Assembly (NCBI GenBank): GCA_018881555.1
Contig: JACAXG010000012.1
Span: 12,806,181-12,870,180 of the forward strand
Reading direction: 5' to 3'
DNA from: Amblyornis subalaris
Taxonomy: Eukaryota > Chordata > Aves > Passeriformes > Ptilonorhynchidae
DNA: 64,000 nt
Shown here: piece after piece, positions 62,901 to 64,000 of the stretch
How the letters are laid out: each line of letters opens with the position of its first letter
Numbering within the stretch: the first letter of the stretch is position 1
Position numbers and translations under genes: made by a program
The notes under the pieces: model-generated
What the model was told of the DNA's origin: nothing
The model's database searches: none
The model's input: only the letters and a program-made list of their open reading frames with translations

Positions 62901-64000
62901 AGCCATGTCAATCTGATTAAAAAGATGCCCATGAATTTTTAAGGAATTAGCTATTAGTAAGCACAGAAATATAAATCAACTGAATGTTAATGCTTAGGAC
63001 ACTAAATGGCTGAATTAGATGCAAGAATATAACCCTGAGAGCCAGCAATGAGATATTGAAAAGACATTTGCATTATATCTTTACAAAAGCAGTGAAACCT
63101 TACTCGGCTTGTTGAATTGGAAAGAAAGCAACCTGAATTCGTGGCTCCCAAGTATTTTGATTGTGGTTCTCAATTAAAACACCTGCTCTTGCTCTGATCA
63201 TTTGTAGAATGCCAAGAGAGGTTTTCCAGGAAAACCCCAAACCAAACCCACACTATTTTATAATGGCTACTGTGGCTGCTATAGAAATTTGGGAACAGAG
63301 TATCTGCAAACTGTGATGGATATTTCCTCTGTGCTGGGGGAGGCAAATGAACCAGTGTAGATATGATATAACCATTTCAGTTCTTTAGCCATGTCTCAAA
63401 CCAACCTTCAACACCAGCTGAGGCAGGATCAGTGCATTTGGGCAAGCTGGTTCCAGCTCCTCACCTGTCCACTGCCTTTGGTACCTGCTTGGTATTTCTG
63501 GGGAAGAAAAAAAGGCAAGGAAAGTATCTCCCAAGGCAGAGCTGGGTTATGGACCTTGTTCCCAGAGGAAATCTGACTTTCCCCCAAATTAAAGACTAAA
63601 TAATACATTTCAAGCTCAATTCACTGCTGGAAGATGGAAAAATATTTATCATCACCACAACTGCAGCTGGGAGAAGAGAAGCTGCCATTCCCATGCTCCA
63701 TAGCTGTTACTTCANAAACCAGGGAGCTGCAGATTGCCTGTTGGTCTCTCCTCACCCTCCACAACTTCCCATGATTGGGAACGCTTGTGTTGTGTGTTCC
63801 TGTGCTGTCTGCTTTTATAGTGAAAGAGACACCCCAAAGGGACCATGCTGCGAGAAAGCTGAAGTGAAAACACTCCTGTACCGTTGGCTGATTTTTCTTA
63901 TTCTGTATAGAAAGAGCAAAAGTTTGGCCAGGCCACCACAAACCTTCTCATGTGAGGAGAGCCTTTAGTGGGTTTCTAGTACAGATGTGGATTCCCTGAT
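53999..64000. other. Non-coding sequence to the right edge
   Basis: I find no coding exon on either strand in these 10 kb. The frames of 60-108 codons show no family resemblance and overlap one another on both strands. A short TA/CA alternation lies at about 58303-58326 and a possible MIR remnant at 59525-59585. In mammals MSTN lies beyond C2orf88 on this side; its conserved cysteine-rich C-terminal domain is not encoded here. Single Ns are frequent (18 in this span). Non-coding smAKAP exons could be present but cannot be recognised from sequence alone. Confidence 0.5.
59525..59585 (-). repeat. Possible MIR SINE remnant
   Basis: TAGATGGGAAAC...TTTGTCCAAGGTCACCCAAGCAACTTAGG resembles the reverse complement of the MIR core (GATGGGGAAACTGAGG ... 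CTTGCCCAAGGTCACACAGC). Only about 60 bases are alignable by eye. Confidence 0.35.

Noticed and set aside
50000..64000. MSTN coding sequence, expected nearby from mammalian gene order
   Set aside because: No frame here shows the cysteine-rich TGF-beta-type C-terminal domain or other MSTN exons, so the gene, if linked, lies beyond the window.

Overview
The window is vertebrate nuclear DNA, almost certainly from a bird. It is AT-rich, mostly non-coding and intron-dominated. It carries CR1 LINE 3' ends and a solo LTR of an endogenous-retrovirus family common in songbirds and their relatives. Its two recognisable genes encode proteins closely like their human orthologues. The LTR hints at Neoaves or a passerine, but the species cannot be fixed from the sequence. 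The sequence has 38 isolated single-base Ns, as in a draft or consensus assembly.

Layout. Positions 1-32,243 hold the 3' two thirds of HIBCH (3-hydroxyisobutyryl-CoA hydrolase, + strand). The last eight coding exons, all with GT-AG junctions and consistent phases, encode the final 240 residues and the stop. The earlier exons, with the mitochondrial targeting region, must lie to the left. A solo LTR sits in the first, incomplete intron at about 9.7-10.3 kb. Downstream of the HIBCH stop is a 5.3 kb interval with candidate poly(A) signals on both strands. At 37,508-37,771 on the - strand is the single coding exon of the small membrane A-kinase anchoring protein smAKAP (human C2orf88), 87 codons. 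The two genes are therefore convergent, as in mammals. A splice acceptor lies just before the smAKAP start codon. About 10 kb further along is a strong CpG island (about 47.08-47.72 kb) whose CCAAT and GC boxes suit a - strand promoter, so it is the best candidate for the smAKAP promoter.

The region 43-54 kb has four CR1 fragments. One abuts the CpG island, and two form a facing inverted pair. From 50 to 64 kb I see no coding exon. In mammals MSTN lies beyond C2orf88, but none of its coding sequence is recognisable here.

HIBCH is a matrix enzyme of valine catabolism. smAKAP is a lipid-anchored tether for type I protein kinase A. Nothing links them functionally; their adjacency is conserved synteny. 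I found no operon, CRISPR array, rRNA or convincing new system. The points worth a second look are repeat-promoter arrangements, convergent 3' ends, a possible decayed transposase and the uneven spread of Ns.
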